The notes under the pieces are model-generated. The model did not search any database, was not told the DNA's origin, and was given only the letters and a program-made list of their open reading frames with translations. 64,000 nucleotides of DNA, taken from Aquarana catesbeiana. Its lineage: Eukaryota; Chordata; Amphibia; Anura; Ranidae. This document shows positions 52,985 to 63,435 of this stretch, piece by piece. Location of the stretch: NCBI RefSeq assembly GCF_042186555.1, contig NC_133328.1, positions 618,401,592 through 618,465,591 on the forward strand, read 5' to 3'. Each line of letters begins with the position of its first letter. Position 1 is the first letter of the stretch. The position numbers were made by a program, and so were the translations under genes.

Positions 52985-55600
52985 TATCCATCTGAAAGCC
53001 TGGTTGGCGAGGACCTACAAGATTTAAGATGCCAACTGCAAACGTTTGCTGAGACTTGTAGTTTCTCAACAGTTGATATGCTTTGTAACAGGATTAAACC
53101 AATTGGTAGATCTTCAGCTTTTATGCATCTGAAAGTCAAGTTGATGAGGATTGAGGACCTACCGGCTTTGAGATGCCAGCTGCATAAACATGCTGAGACT
53201 TGTAGTTTCTCAACAGGTGACTTGCTTTGCAATAGCATTAAACCAATTAGCAGGTAGATCTTCAGCTTTTACCCATCTGAAGGTCCAATTGATGGGGACC
53301 TACCAGCTTTGAGATGGCAACTTCAAAAGCATGCTGAGACTTGTAGTTTTTCAACAGTTGATTTGCTTTTTTATAGGATTAAAGCAATGTATAGGTAGAT
53401 CTTCAGCTTTTACCCATCTGAAAGCCAAGTTGATGAGAGCCTACCAGCTTTGAGATGCTTACTTCTAAAGCATGCTGAGACTTGTAGTTTTTCAACAGTT
53501 GACTTGCTTTATATATAATTTAAGCAGTTAGCAGATAGATCTTCAGCTTTTACCCAGTTGATTAGGGCACTTTGAGTTGAAAGAGCTTTGAGAAAAGGGG
53601 AGTTTTAAGATGCCAACTGCAAAAGCATGCTGAGACTTGTGGTTTCTCAACAGTTGACTTGCTTTTTAAGAGGACTAAACCAATTGGCAAATCTTCAGCT
53701 TTTACCTATCTGAAAGTCTAGTTGATGGGGACCAACCAGCTTTGCCATGCCAACTTCAAAAGCATGCTGAGACTTGTAGTTTCTCAACAGTTGACACATT
53801 TTCTCATGACTGCTACAAACGTGTAACCTAAATGTTATTTAAGAGAAAATGTTTTTGAAGTATGCTATAGAGGTGAATTTGCTAAGAATTTTATAGCGAT
53901 AGTAACTTGATCTGGTTAACCTGATGATACCTTGGCCAGGCAATGCTGAGACTTGCTGTTCCTTGATACCTGATGAACTTTCAGTTGACTTGCTTTTTAA
54001 TAGAATTAAAGCAATGTACAAGTAGATCTTCAGCTTTTACCCATCTGAAAGCCAAGTTGATGGAGGACCTACCAGCTTTGAGATGCCAAATGCAAATGCA
54101 TGCTGAGACCTGTAGTTTCTCAAAAGGTGACTTCATGTGTAGGTAGAGCTTTTACCCATCCGAAAACTCAGTTGATGAGGACACTTTAAGTTGAGGAAGC
54201 TTTGGAATAGGGAAGTTTTAAGATGCCAACTGTAAAAGCATGCTGACACTTGTGGTTTCTCAGTTGACTTGCTTTTTAAGAGGATTAAACTAATAGGTAG
54301 ATCTTTAGTTTTTACCCATCTGAAAGTCTAGTTGATGAGGACCTACCGGCTTCAAGATGTCAACTTCAAAAGCATGCAGAGACCTACAGTATAGTTTCTC
54401 AACATGTAACTTCCTTTTTAATAGAATCAAAACAATGTCTAGGTAGATCTTCAGCTTTTACCCATCCGAAAGCCCAGTTGATGAGGGTACTTTGATTTGA
54501 GGGAGGTTTAAGATGTCAACTGCAAAAGCATGCTGAGACTTGTGGTTTCTCAACAGTTGACTTGCTTTTTGACAGGATTAAACCAATTGGTAGATCTTAA
54601 GCTTTTGCCCATCTAATAGCCCATTTGATGAGGACCTACCAGCTTTGAGATGCCAACTGCAAAGCATGCTCAGACTAGTTTCTCAATGTGTGACTTGCTT
54701 TTTATTGGGTTTGAACCAATGTGTAGGTAGAACTTCATCTTTTATCCATCTGAAAGCCCAGTTGACAAGGACACTTTGAAACAAGGGAGCTTGAGATGTC
54801 AACTGCAAAAGCATGCTAAGACTTGTAGTTTATCAACAGTTGTCCTGCTTTGTAAAATAATTAAACCAATTAGCAGTTAGATATTCAGCTTTTATCCATC
54901 TGATATCCCAGTTGAAGAACCTACCAGCATTGAGATGCCAATCGCAAAGCATGCTGAGACTTGTAGTTTCTCAACAGGTGACTTGTTTTTTTTTAGGAAT
55001 AATGCAGTGTGCAGGTAGATCTTCAGCTTTTACCCATCTGAAAGCCAAGTTGATAAGAAAGCTTTGGGTTGAGGAAGCTTTGCGATGTCAACTGCAAAAG
55101 TTGCATGCTGAGACTTGCAGTTTCTCACCGGTTGATTTGCTTTTTAGTAGGATTAAACCAATTGTTAGATAGCTCTTCAGCTTTTAACCATCTAAAAATC
55201 TAGATGATATGGACTTACAAGATTTAAGATGCAACCATAAAATTATGCTGAGACTTTTAGTTTCTCAACAGTTGACTTGCTTTTTGAAGGGGTTAAACCA
55301 ATTAGCAGGTATATCTTCATCGTTTACTCATCTGAAAATCCAGTTGATGAGGACCTACCAGCTTTGGGATGCCAGCTTCAAAAGTATGCTGAGACTTGTA
55401 GTTTCTCAACAGTTGACACGTTTTCTCACGACAGCTCCAAACATGCAACCTAAATGTTATCTAAAAGAAAATGTTTTTGAAGTATAGAGAAGAATTTTCT
55501 AAAATTTTATAATAGTAACTGGATCTGGCTAACCTGATGATACCTTGGCCAGGCAATGCTGAGACTTGCTGATCATTGATATCTGATGAACTTTCAGTTT
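52985..55600. repeat. ~140 bp satellite, about 18 monomers, higher-order organised
   Basis: The motif GCATGCTGAGACTTGTAGTT recurs at roughly 53046, 53188, 53329, 53471, 53622, 53761, 53942, 54099, 54237, 54373, 54526, 54664, 54810, 54947, 55105, 55244, 55384 and 55556. Monomers also share CTACCAGCTTTGAGATGCCA, GACTTGCTTTTTAATAGGAT and GATCTTCAGCTTTTACCCAT. A non-standard ~180-200 bp block containing CCTTGGCCAGGCAATGCTGA appears at about 53780-53990 and again at 55410-55600, giving a ~1.61 kb higher-order period. Monomers are 10-25% diverged. Confidence 0.9.
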
Positions 55601-58003
55601 ACTAGAATTGCATAAGCGAGTTACCAGTGAGTTACAGAGAAGTTTCTCTATGTGTTTGCAAAAGTTTTGCAGAAACATTGAGCAGGGAACTTTAGTTCCT
55701 TCAACATGTGGAAGCTCCTAGTGATTGCCTGAGGAGGCTGCTCTAAAATCACTATGTCTAGTATCCATTTAAAGAAAAGTTTTTGAAGTTTGATTGAAAG
55801 AGTAAAAAATGTTCACACCTGATGAGTTTGACAAAGCCTCTTGAGCACTGTAGTTCTACAACCCGTGGTGGCAAGTTGCATTGGGTATAAACTGGGTTGG
55901 GATACGTTGACCACTTCCAAAGTGGTGTTAAAGTTTTCAGAAATGTCAATGGTTTTAAAAAACAGTTTCTGACACTTTTGACAATGACAGATATCTTGTG
56001 CAAGGGAAGGCAGCTTGAGGCTCTCAGCTCTGCAGTTGAAAGCTTTTGGTTCTGACTCAACACACGTGGCAGAGGCTGCAAGCTAAGGAGAAGAGAGAGA
56101 GAGGGAATGGAAGGAGGAGGCGATGTAAGGAAACAAGTTATGTGTCTGGAAGCAGAACCTTAATTCACTGTATAATAAACAGTCTCAGCGTTCTGTAAAA
56201 TTTTCTCTTGTTTGATTTGGACGAAGTCATTCATTGCATAAACCAGCTACAAGGAAACAGATCTCTATCTGGGTTCTGTCCCTGGGGCAATGTGTCCTTA
56301 GCTGAAACTTTGTCCCTTGCCCTCCTGGTCTACTCGGCGGTTACTTGTCTTATCTTTCAAGCCCTAGTTCGGGCAACAAACAAAAAATACCTTTGAAGTG
56401 GGACCTCCACTAGGGGTCTAGGGGTATGCGAAATGAAGGCAGCCACCACATCTAAGGATTGCCCTGACGAAGGAGGGTGTGTTTGGCACCGAAATGCATT
56501 GGATTTATTCTGTTTTGAATCAGTTTCATCAAAAAATTACCTTGGACTGCCCCCCCCCCCCCCCATTTGCTGTGCCTTTTGTGTTGATTAGGCTTTGATT
56601 TATGGCATGTTTTCTTATTGTTTGAAATCAATTTTATTGAAAGTTGTATATATGTTTATTTTTAGCAACTATTTCAACTTTAATTCTTAAGAGTAGGTGC
56701 GTAAATTGGGGCAGGCTGGTAGGGGCCCCAGAGTATCACTTTAGCCAGGGGCCAACGATGCTATTAAGATGGCCCTCAATCACATAAAGCTTGATAGGAC
56801 TTTCTTTGTAATAAGGTCCTATTTTCAGGTAAGGAGACACGCTGCGTGGTGGTAAGAGTATTGGTTGCGGTAAAAAGGTTTCAAAATTTATTTCACAGTG
56901 GACTGTTTTGCATCAATACTTTGGATATTATTTCTGCCTCTAAACTCCTCTAAACGCCCATGGGCCCACAAGCTAATATACAGTGGGGCTTAGAGGGAGA
57001 AAAAGAAAACGCCCTAACAGCAGCGTTGAAAACGCCCAGCATGCAGGAGGCCTAAGTGTAAAAGAGAAAGTGATATCTCCCTGAAATTAATTATAATTTT
57101 GGCCAGAAAAATAGATCATACATTTGTATTCAATTGTGTATTAGGATGTTTGGCAGGAGTTTCAATCATCATTTGTTATCAGATTTGGAAGAGGTAGGAT
57201 ATAGATATATCTTTGTTCCAGGAATTTTTTTTTTCTTCTGTATTTGCATCTTGCCGGATGTTTTTGCATCTTCGTGTGGGAAAAAAGCGAGGACACGGAT
57301 GTGGATCACCTGGTTGGTTCCAGATGTAGTTGGATTCTGGATACAAATTGTTTTGTATATTCTGGGCCAGTGACAGGTTCCTATTCATTTCTTGGAGGAT
57401 TTTTTGCATGAATGAGTAGCCCAGAGCCAGCAGAGGTGGTTAATCTGTGCTGGAGGAAGGTAGACGGGAGTGGGCATGAAGCCGAACTCAGCGGTAACCG
57501 GTGCCAGTTGTGCCATCTGTTTGAGATGAAACTCAACAAACATCAGTTATGTGCAGGTGAAAAATATAAATAGAGTTAAGGAAGGATGTGTTATAGTTAC
57601 CCACTGGAGGCAGCGACCCTATAGTTCTCAATGCCGGTAATGGTGAAATACATTTGGGAAAACTACTTATTTCTTTCTTACATTTTTTTCATGGAACAGC
57701 ATCGATAAACCATCCTTAGGCCTCAGTTACGCTTGCAGCTGGGGGGGGTCGGGTCAGTGAAAATGAACTTATTGCTTTGCCCTGCATGGACTTAGTACTT
57801 GCTTTAATGAGATTCTGTGTCCTTGCCCATGCAGGGCCTGATGATAGTGTCTTTGTAAAGCCCCCCTCCACCCCAGTTATACTCATCTTACCAGCGCTCT
57901 CTTGCAGCTCCTGCTTCTTCCTCTTTAAGGGTGCCAGAAACCTTTAAAAATGAGTCAGCAATGTCAGCTCCCATATTGCCCTGTGCCTAGATTCTTCATA
58001 ATC
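55601..58003. other. Long stretch without recognised gene
   Basis: No coding region was identified. A GA run (56090-56105), a C16 run (56550-56566) and a CCCTGACGAAGG...CGAAATGCATTGG motif (56462-56506) stand out. The 56208-56396 open frame has no recognisable domain. Confidence 0.45.
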
Positions 58004-58563
58004 CAGCCATTCTCAACTAGGGTTCCTCCAGAAGTTGTTAGGTGATCCTTGAGCTGTGGTTAATTGGCCCCTCATCTGATGTTCCTCCATAGTTCCAGGG
58101 TCAAAACCACTTAGTGCAGCCAGTGACATTACACCAATCATAATTTTAGCTGTCTGGAGGGTTGCAGTCTGACCACAACTGTAAGGGTGGCATTCTTTCC
58201 TCTGGCCACCAATGTAAGGGGCATTCTTACATCTGGTCACCAATGTAAGGGGCATTCTTCCATCTGGCCACCAATGTAAGGGGCATTTTTCCATCTGGCC
58301 ACCAATGTAAGGGACATTCTTCCATCTGGACAAAAATGTAAGGAGCATTCTTCCATCTGGACACCAATGTAAGGAGCATTCTTCCATCTGGCCACCAATG
58401 TAAGGAGTATTCTTCCATCTGGCCACCAATGTAAGTAGCATTCTTCCATCTGGCCACCAACTTAAGGGGAATTCTTGATACTGAATTGGTTTTAGTAAGG
58501 GTTCCCGAAGGCCTGAAAATAAATTCAAGGGTTCCTCCAGGGTGAAAAGGTTGAGAAAGGCTG
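58004..58563. mobile_element. Non-autonomous hAT element with minisatellite
   Basis: Ends CAGCCATTCTCAACTAGGG and GTTGAGAAAGGCTG are inverted repeats, and both sides carry GGGTTCCTCCAG. The flanks TCATAATC and CTTTAATC agree at five of eight positions, consistent with an old 8 bp duplication. There is no transposase. Confidence 0.75.
58199..58477. repeat. 31 bp minisatellite, about nine copies
   Basis: The unit CCATCTGGCCACCAATGTAA followed by GGGGCATTCTT repeats with single-base variants, inside the hAT element. Confidence 0.95.
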
Positions 58564-59254
58564 CTTTAATCTAATACTGGGAATCTTGTTTGAAAACAGG
58601 TGAAAACCACTGTGATAAATATAGTGAATGGTAAAAAATGGACTCTTGGCTGAAAAATGGGCATATTATGACTGGAAGTTGTGCAGATCTTGGACGAAAA
58701 CAATCATAAATGTACCTCCTAGAATGGTGACTTCCTCCAGGAGACATATGAATATTGGCTCTGAGATGTGAGACACCCACTGCCCTCTTTTACCATGAAG
58801 TCATAATGCCTGAAGCTAAAACATTACCAGGGTCAGAATAGACATTTTTACTTAACCTCGAGTAAATAAAGATACCCTTGTCTCACTTTCAGCTTTTTTT
58901 TTGTCCAGGTTAGAATGAGCGAGAGAAAGCATGCTGCCTATAAAGGCGGGCATGCAGAGTGCAGGTAATAAGCAGCTTGCAAAGAATTTTTGACCTCAGG
59001 CAAATGATGTTATCTTCTACTACAAGTACATATACTTCCAGTGTGAACATTTGCAGACAATGTTTCAGACATTCAAATTATACATATTGCATTCATCTTC
59101 CAAAAACTTGTAATCGCTAAATTAAGTATAAATACCCTGATATATTAAGTTTTAGATAAAGTAAGGACACATGTTGAGTTTTTAGTGCTCCAAAAATACA
59201 TATCTATATCTAAGAGGATTTCAAAACTTGTTTAATCACTAAAATGGAGAAAAC
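58564..59254. other. Stretch without recognised gene
   Basis: No recognised element or coding sequence. Confidence 0.4.
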
Positions 59255-59618
59255 ATACGAGGGCTGGACCAAAAGTAATACAAAAGTGGGCATAACTTTT
59301 TTAATAACATAAAGAGGTTGTTCAAATTTCACATGTTGGTAGAGTAGCTCTTCCTCTATAGTAACTCTTCTCCTCTTTCATTGCAGGTAAATAATGGATT
59401 CCAAGCAGAAGTAACGTTCATGGTGAAGGAGGGGTGCAGGCTGAGGTCCACAGAAGGTTACAGAATGTTTACAGAGATGACATCCATCCATCTGTGCACA
59501 TTAATCTTGTCAGTGGTGTTATCTCAATAAACATTCTGCAGCCTTCTGTGGATGTCAGACAATCTACACCCCTCTTTCATCGTGAACGCAATGACGGCAA
59601 ATTGCTTCTGCTTGGAAT

Positions 59619-59653
<35 letters not shown>

Positions 59654-59739
59654 CATTATTTACTTGCAATTAAAAGGAAGAAGAGTTACTATAGAGGAAG
59701 AGTTACTCTACCAACATGTGAAATTTGAATGACCTATAT
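59255..59739. mobile_element. Mariner-like foldback miniature element
   Basis: GGACCAAAAGTAATACAAAA at the left resembles mariner-type termini. Inner arms 59313-59376 and 59676-59733 are inverted (CAAATTTCACATGTTGGTAG and complement), and a second inverted pair lies at 59412-59462 and 59539-59590. An (ATT)n run separates them. The far right end is replaced by the next element. Confidence 0.6.
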
Positions 59740-59983
59740 CAGGGCTTGACAAATTTACTTCCAATCTAGGAGCCAGCTGAAAAAGTTAGGAGCCAATTTT
59801 TTTAACCAACAAAGCTTATGGGTAGAACATGTAACATGTTCCCGAAGGTGAACATAAAACCCCCAAAACATTATTTATTTCCTGAAAGCAGACACTCTAG
59901 AGAACAAAATAGTGGTAGTTCCAATTTTTCACAATATTGCTGCATCAGTCTAGGAAACAGAAAATGTCAGTAAAAAACACATT
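59740..59983 (+). mobile_element. hAT-type element, left end
   Basis: CAGGGCTTGACAAATTTACT followed by CTAGGAGCCAGCTGAAAAAG has a CAGGG start and hAT-like subterminal pattern. No right end or duplication could be paired. Confidence 0.45.
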
Positions 59984-60175
59984 AAAGTGGTTCTAAAGGC
60001 AGAAGGTTTTTATTTTTATCTCAATGCATATTTTATGCATTAAAGGAGTTGTAAAGGCAGAAGGTTTTTTTTATCGAAATGCATTCTATGCCTCAATTTT
60101 TTTTAATTTTTTTTTTGGGGGGGGGGGGTTCCCCTATGAATTTATTTTTTTTGGTGACAGGTTCTCTTTAGTAAA
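59984..60175. mobile_element. TTAA-type miniature elements, two nested left ends
   Basis: TTAAAGTGGTTCTAAAGGCAG at 59984 and TTAAAGGAGTTGTAAAGGCAG at 60041, both followed by AAGGTTTTT and an ATGCAT hairpin, look like one element inserted in another. A G12 run follows at 60117. Confidence 0.5.
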
Positions 60176-61502
60176 ACATCCAGGGCCTAAAAGACTCTGG
60201 ATGTTTCCCCTGTGCCCCACTGAATGTAATGCATCAGACAGTGCACAGTCCACATGGGCTTTGCCTGCTTAACTGCAGACAGGAAAAGAGGACTTTATTA
60301 CAGAGAAAAGACATAGCATTTACCATAGAATGCAGCTATAAACTTGTTAACACTGCCATCTATCTGGTTGAAGAATATATCTCTACTAAATACTGATGTA
60401 CAGTAGTTGCAGTACTAAATACAATTCCGTATTCCAACATGGGGGGCTGGCATTTGGAAGAGTGGCACTATGGAAATCAATAGTGGTGTCAGGCTGGCAA
60501 CTTGTATGGTTACCTCAGAAGATTGACCCAGCACTGCATGAGGACAGACTTAGGCTACTGTTCAGTGGGTGATGAGGCATGGTTGTGTAACAAAGATATA
60601 ATGTGATAAGCAACAACTGTGTAAATGAAGATGTAAATGTCCTTCAAGGATGCCAAAGAAGGTGTAGTTCTGTAGGTGGATGGAAACTTGGTCTGTCAAT
60701 CTGTAGGTCTGTTCTACAGCATGTAGGGTTCAGCCCAGTGTATGTATTCTCCAAAAGAGTAAGCTCCATGTCATAAATCCTGTCACTGGTGGTAATATAC
60801 CATCAAAGGAAAAGCAAAGACACTCCTCACCTGCTTTCAAAGCATTGCTGGCAAGCAATATTCTACAGTGTTGCCCAGAGGGAATGATGCTATAGAAGCT
60901 GGTGAGTGTTTCCTTTAGGGATCTTGTTTGCTGGGGAGTTGCTGCCAGTTTCAAGATCACTAGTCTGTCATGGGCACTCAGACAGTAAAAAGACATAAAT
61001 CAGCTTTTAGTGCTGTTGTCCCATCATAGGTTCACAAGAGAACTTGTCATCATCCACAGAATATCCCCCTGATGAAGTCACTTGACCCTGTGATGAAACA
61101 CGTAGGAGCAGGGTAATAGTGGATGGCAACATCACGCACCGAGTGCCGAGGAGGAACGGTATATTGACATTTTCAAACCAGAGGGAATATTTCTGTATAC
61201 ATTTATGCTTGTGATTGATGGTGCATTTTTGCACATGCTAATGTGAGTTTTATTCTTGAAGCTTGTGAATAAATTTTATTAAACAGTGAAGCACTATGAG
61301 GTGTTTTCTTTTGCATGTGGTTGAGTGGAGGAGCTGAGCTGCAGAGCTGGAAGCATTGGAAGTTATCTTAAAAGGGAAATTGGTGCTGAAACCTTCCGAA
61401 AGTTTGTAGCCATTAACCATTGCATGAGTAGGATTCCATTTTGAATGCTTGCTAATAGCGGTGTGAAGTATTTAAAGATCCCATGTAAAGGACACACACC
61501 TT
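60176..61502. other. Long stretch without recognised gene
   Basis: No coding region or delimited element. Positions 61072-61110 carry CCCTGATGAAG...GATGAAACACGTAGG, related to motifs at 13.6 and 56.5 kb. Confidence 0.45.
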
Positions 61503-61647
61503 GGGGGCGTGGCCTGGACTGGCATGGCGTAAGGAGTGAGAATCGGGAGCTCCGCTTGCCCATAATCCGCTTCTAAACATCCTAGCTTAAAATTACCTCT
61601 TTCTCGGCTACCGCTGGATTCCGTTCAGTCTCCTGCATATAGGGATC

Positions 61648-62511
61648 ATGTCGCCGCCGAAGCAGAAGACAGACCCCGCCGCCAAATTGGCTAAATACCG
61701 CAACACGGACAAGGAGCTGGGAGGGGAAAATGGCGCCGGATCCTCCTCTCACACAGATGCGGCTGCAGAAGACACGGCACGTGTGCTCGAGGCCATCTCG
61801 GATTGTAAGAGCACGCTTACGAGCAAAATAGAGGAGGTAAAAGTGGATGTCTCTTTAATCCGCCAGGATTTGCAAAAACTGAGAGACCGGGTCACTGAGA
61901 CGGAAACCCGAATCAGCAATATGGAGGATGAGATACCGCCCCTACAAATCCACACTGAGCGTCTACAACACCAGCTTACCATGGTTCTTGCCAAACAAGA
62001 CGACATGGAGAACCGCTTACGACGGTGTAACTTGCGGTTCGTCGGCCTACCAGAGGGGTCGGAGGGCCCCGATCCACCTTCCTTTCTGGAAAACCTCCTA
62101 ATCAACACCTTTGGGAGGACCGAGTTTTCCACATCATTCGTGGTGGAGCGGGCGCACAGGCTGGCGGCGAAACCTCCTCCCCAGGGTGCACCGCCGAGAA
62201 CACTCATCGCCAAGCTGCTTAACTTTAGAGACCGGGACGCGGTCCTCAGGCTCACCAGGCTAAAAGGCAATATTCCCTTCAAGAACACCGAGATCAAAGT
62301 GTTCCCGGACTTCTCTGCAGACGTTCAGAAGAAGAGGGCCTTGTTCACTGAAGCCAAACGTCAACTCCGGCTTCGCCATTACACCTACGCGATGCTCTTC
62401 CCTGCGAGACTGCGAGTGGTCGGTGAGGATCGCGCTCATTTTTTCGACACACCAGAAGCGGTGTTTGCCTGGCTGGAGGATAAAGCAGTGCCGGACCGCG
62501 GGCCCACCTGA
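61648..62511 (+). CDS. L1/Tx1-type ORF1 protein (RNA-binding chaperone)
   Basis: This 287-residue protein is a complete L1-type ORF1p, which in known elements trimerises, coats the element RNA in the cytoplasm and acts as a nucleic-acid chaperone during target-primed reverse transcription. Residues 1-44 are basic then Gly/Ser-rich. Residues 46-127 form a long heptad coiled coil (VLEAISDCKSTLTSKIEEV onward). Residues 128-172 hold the RRM core (NLRFVGLPEG, VERAHRL). Residues 183-258 are the C-terminal domain (PRTLIAKLLNFRDRD, VFPDFSADVQKKR, MLFPARLRV). The length is close to that of other vertebrate ORF1 proteins. The ATG is the first in frame after the 5' UTR, and the TGA is natural. No lesions are visible. 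Confidence 0.93.
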   Translation: MSPPKQKTDPAAKLAKYRNTDKELGGENGAGSSSHTDAAAEDTARVLEAISDCKSTLTSKIEEVKVDVSLIRQDLQKLRDRVTETETRISNMEDEIPPLQIHTERLQHQLTMVLAKQDDMENRLRRCNLRFVGLPEGSEGPDPPSFLENLLINTFGRTEFSTSFVVERAHRLAAKPPPQGAPPRTLIAKLLNFRDRDAVLRLTRLKGNIPFKNTEIKVFPDFSADVQKKRALFTEAKRQLRLRHYTYAMLFPARLRVVGEDRAHFFDTPEAVFAWLEDKAVPDRGPT

Positions 62512-63435
62512 CCCTATTCGACCTATTCCAAACCCCTTCCCACGCCACCACATGCACAGAGGGACATCTGCCAGTTGCAATACTAACAGCACTCGGAACA
62601 ACTGCCTCACTCAGGTACTATAATATTGATATCAATCTCTACCTTGCTGTCATGCCATCCGTGCACCTGTCCCTCCTCCCCACAAGTTCCGCTGACCCCC
62701 CTGCTTTTTGTCCCACTGTCGCTCCTGACTTCAGAACCTGCGCTTGAATTTAAACACTGGGTGCGTACATATCCTTCGCCAGGAGTGCAATGTCCCCCCC
62801 CCCACTTTGGAGAGATTTGATCAGATACCCAGCGCGTGAACAAGCGACTGAACTTAATTATCCAAATCCTTATGGCAGGGGTTAACCCGAGGTGACACTT
62901 AAAAAAGAGGACTCTGGACACTAGGTTTCCTATTCCAGTAGTCCCCCCCCTTGCTGCTACTGTTTGTTTTACAGCGAAGTTTCGCCCCACTAGATACGGG
63001 TATCTGTATGGAACCCGCTGTTTTTCACTTTCAATGCAACGTTTATTTTCTCATAATTGCAAGTTGGTTTCCCTGGTCTGCCTGGTTTCAACAAACTGCA
63101 TTTGTTATATACTGGATGCATTGTTTACCCGGGCATTCTGGTGCGTTGTTACAGTTTCAATCAGCTTGTTCTGATTGGGTTGGTGTTCCTTACATGAATT
63201 ACATATTGAAGAGTAACGGTAACAGGTGTTTATATGTAAATGCAATTGCACTACAGCTGGCTGGAGATATGTCCAACCTAGAAGTTTGTCATCCTGTATG
63301 GAATTGGCTGTCCCACCCTACAGGGCCCACAGTTGAGGGTCGCTGGGAGACGACGCGGACTCCCCCGATTTTGGGGCAGTCTGCGACGCTCTGGACGGCG
63401 AATTCCTGGTACAAGCTTCTACCGGGGTAAATGAT
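62512..63435 (+). other. Inter-ORF region of the L1/Tx1-type element
   Basis: The 924 bp between ORF1 and ORF2 is unusually long compared with the tens of bases in mammalian L1. It contains an open frame from 62951 to 63430 (159 codons) ending six bases before the ORF2 start, with no recognised domain. The region may carry an internal start for ORF2 or be a remnant of another insertion. Confidence 0.5.

Noticed and set aside
61749..62297. 182-codon minus-strand frame
   Set aside because: It is the antisense shadow of the intact ORF1 protein gene.
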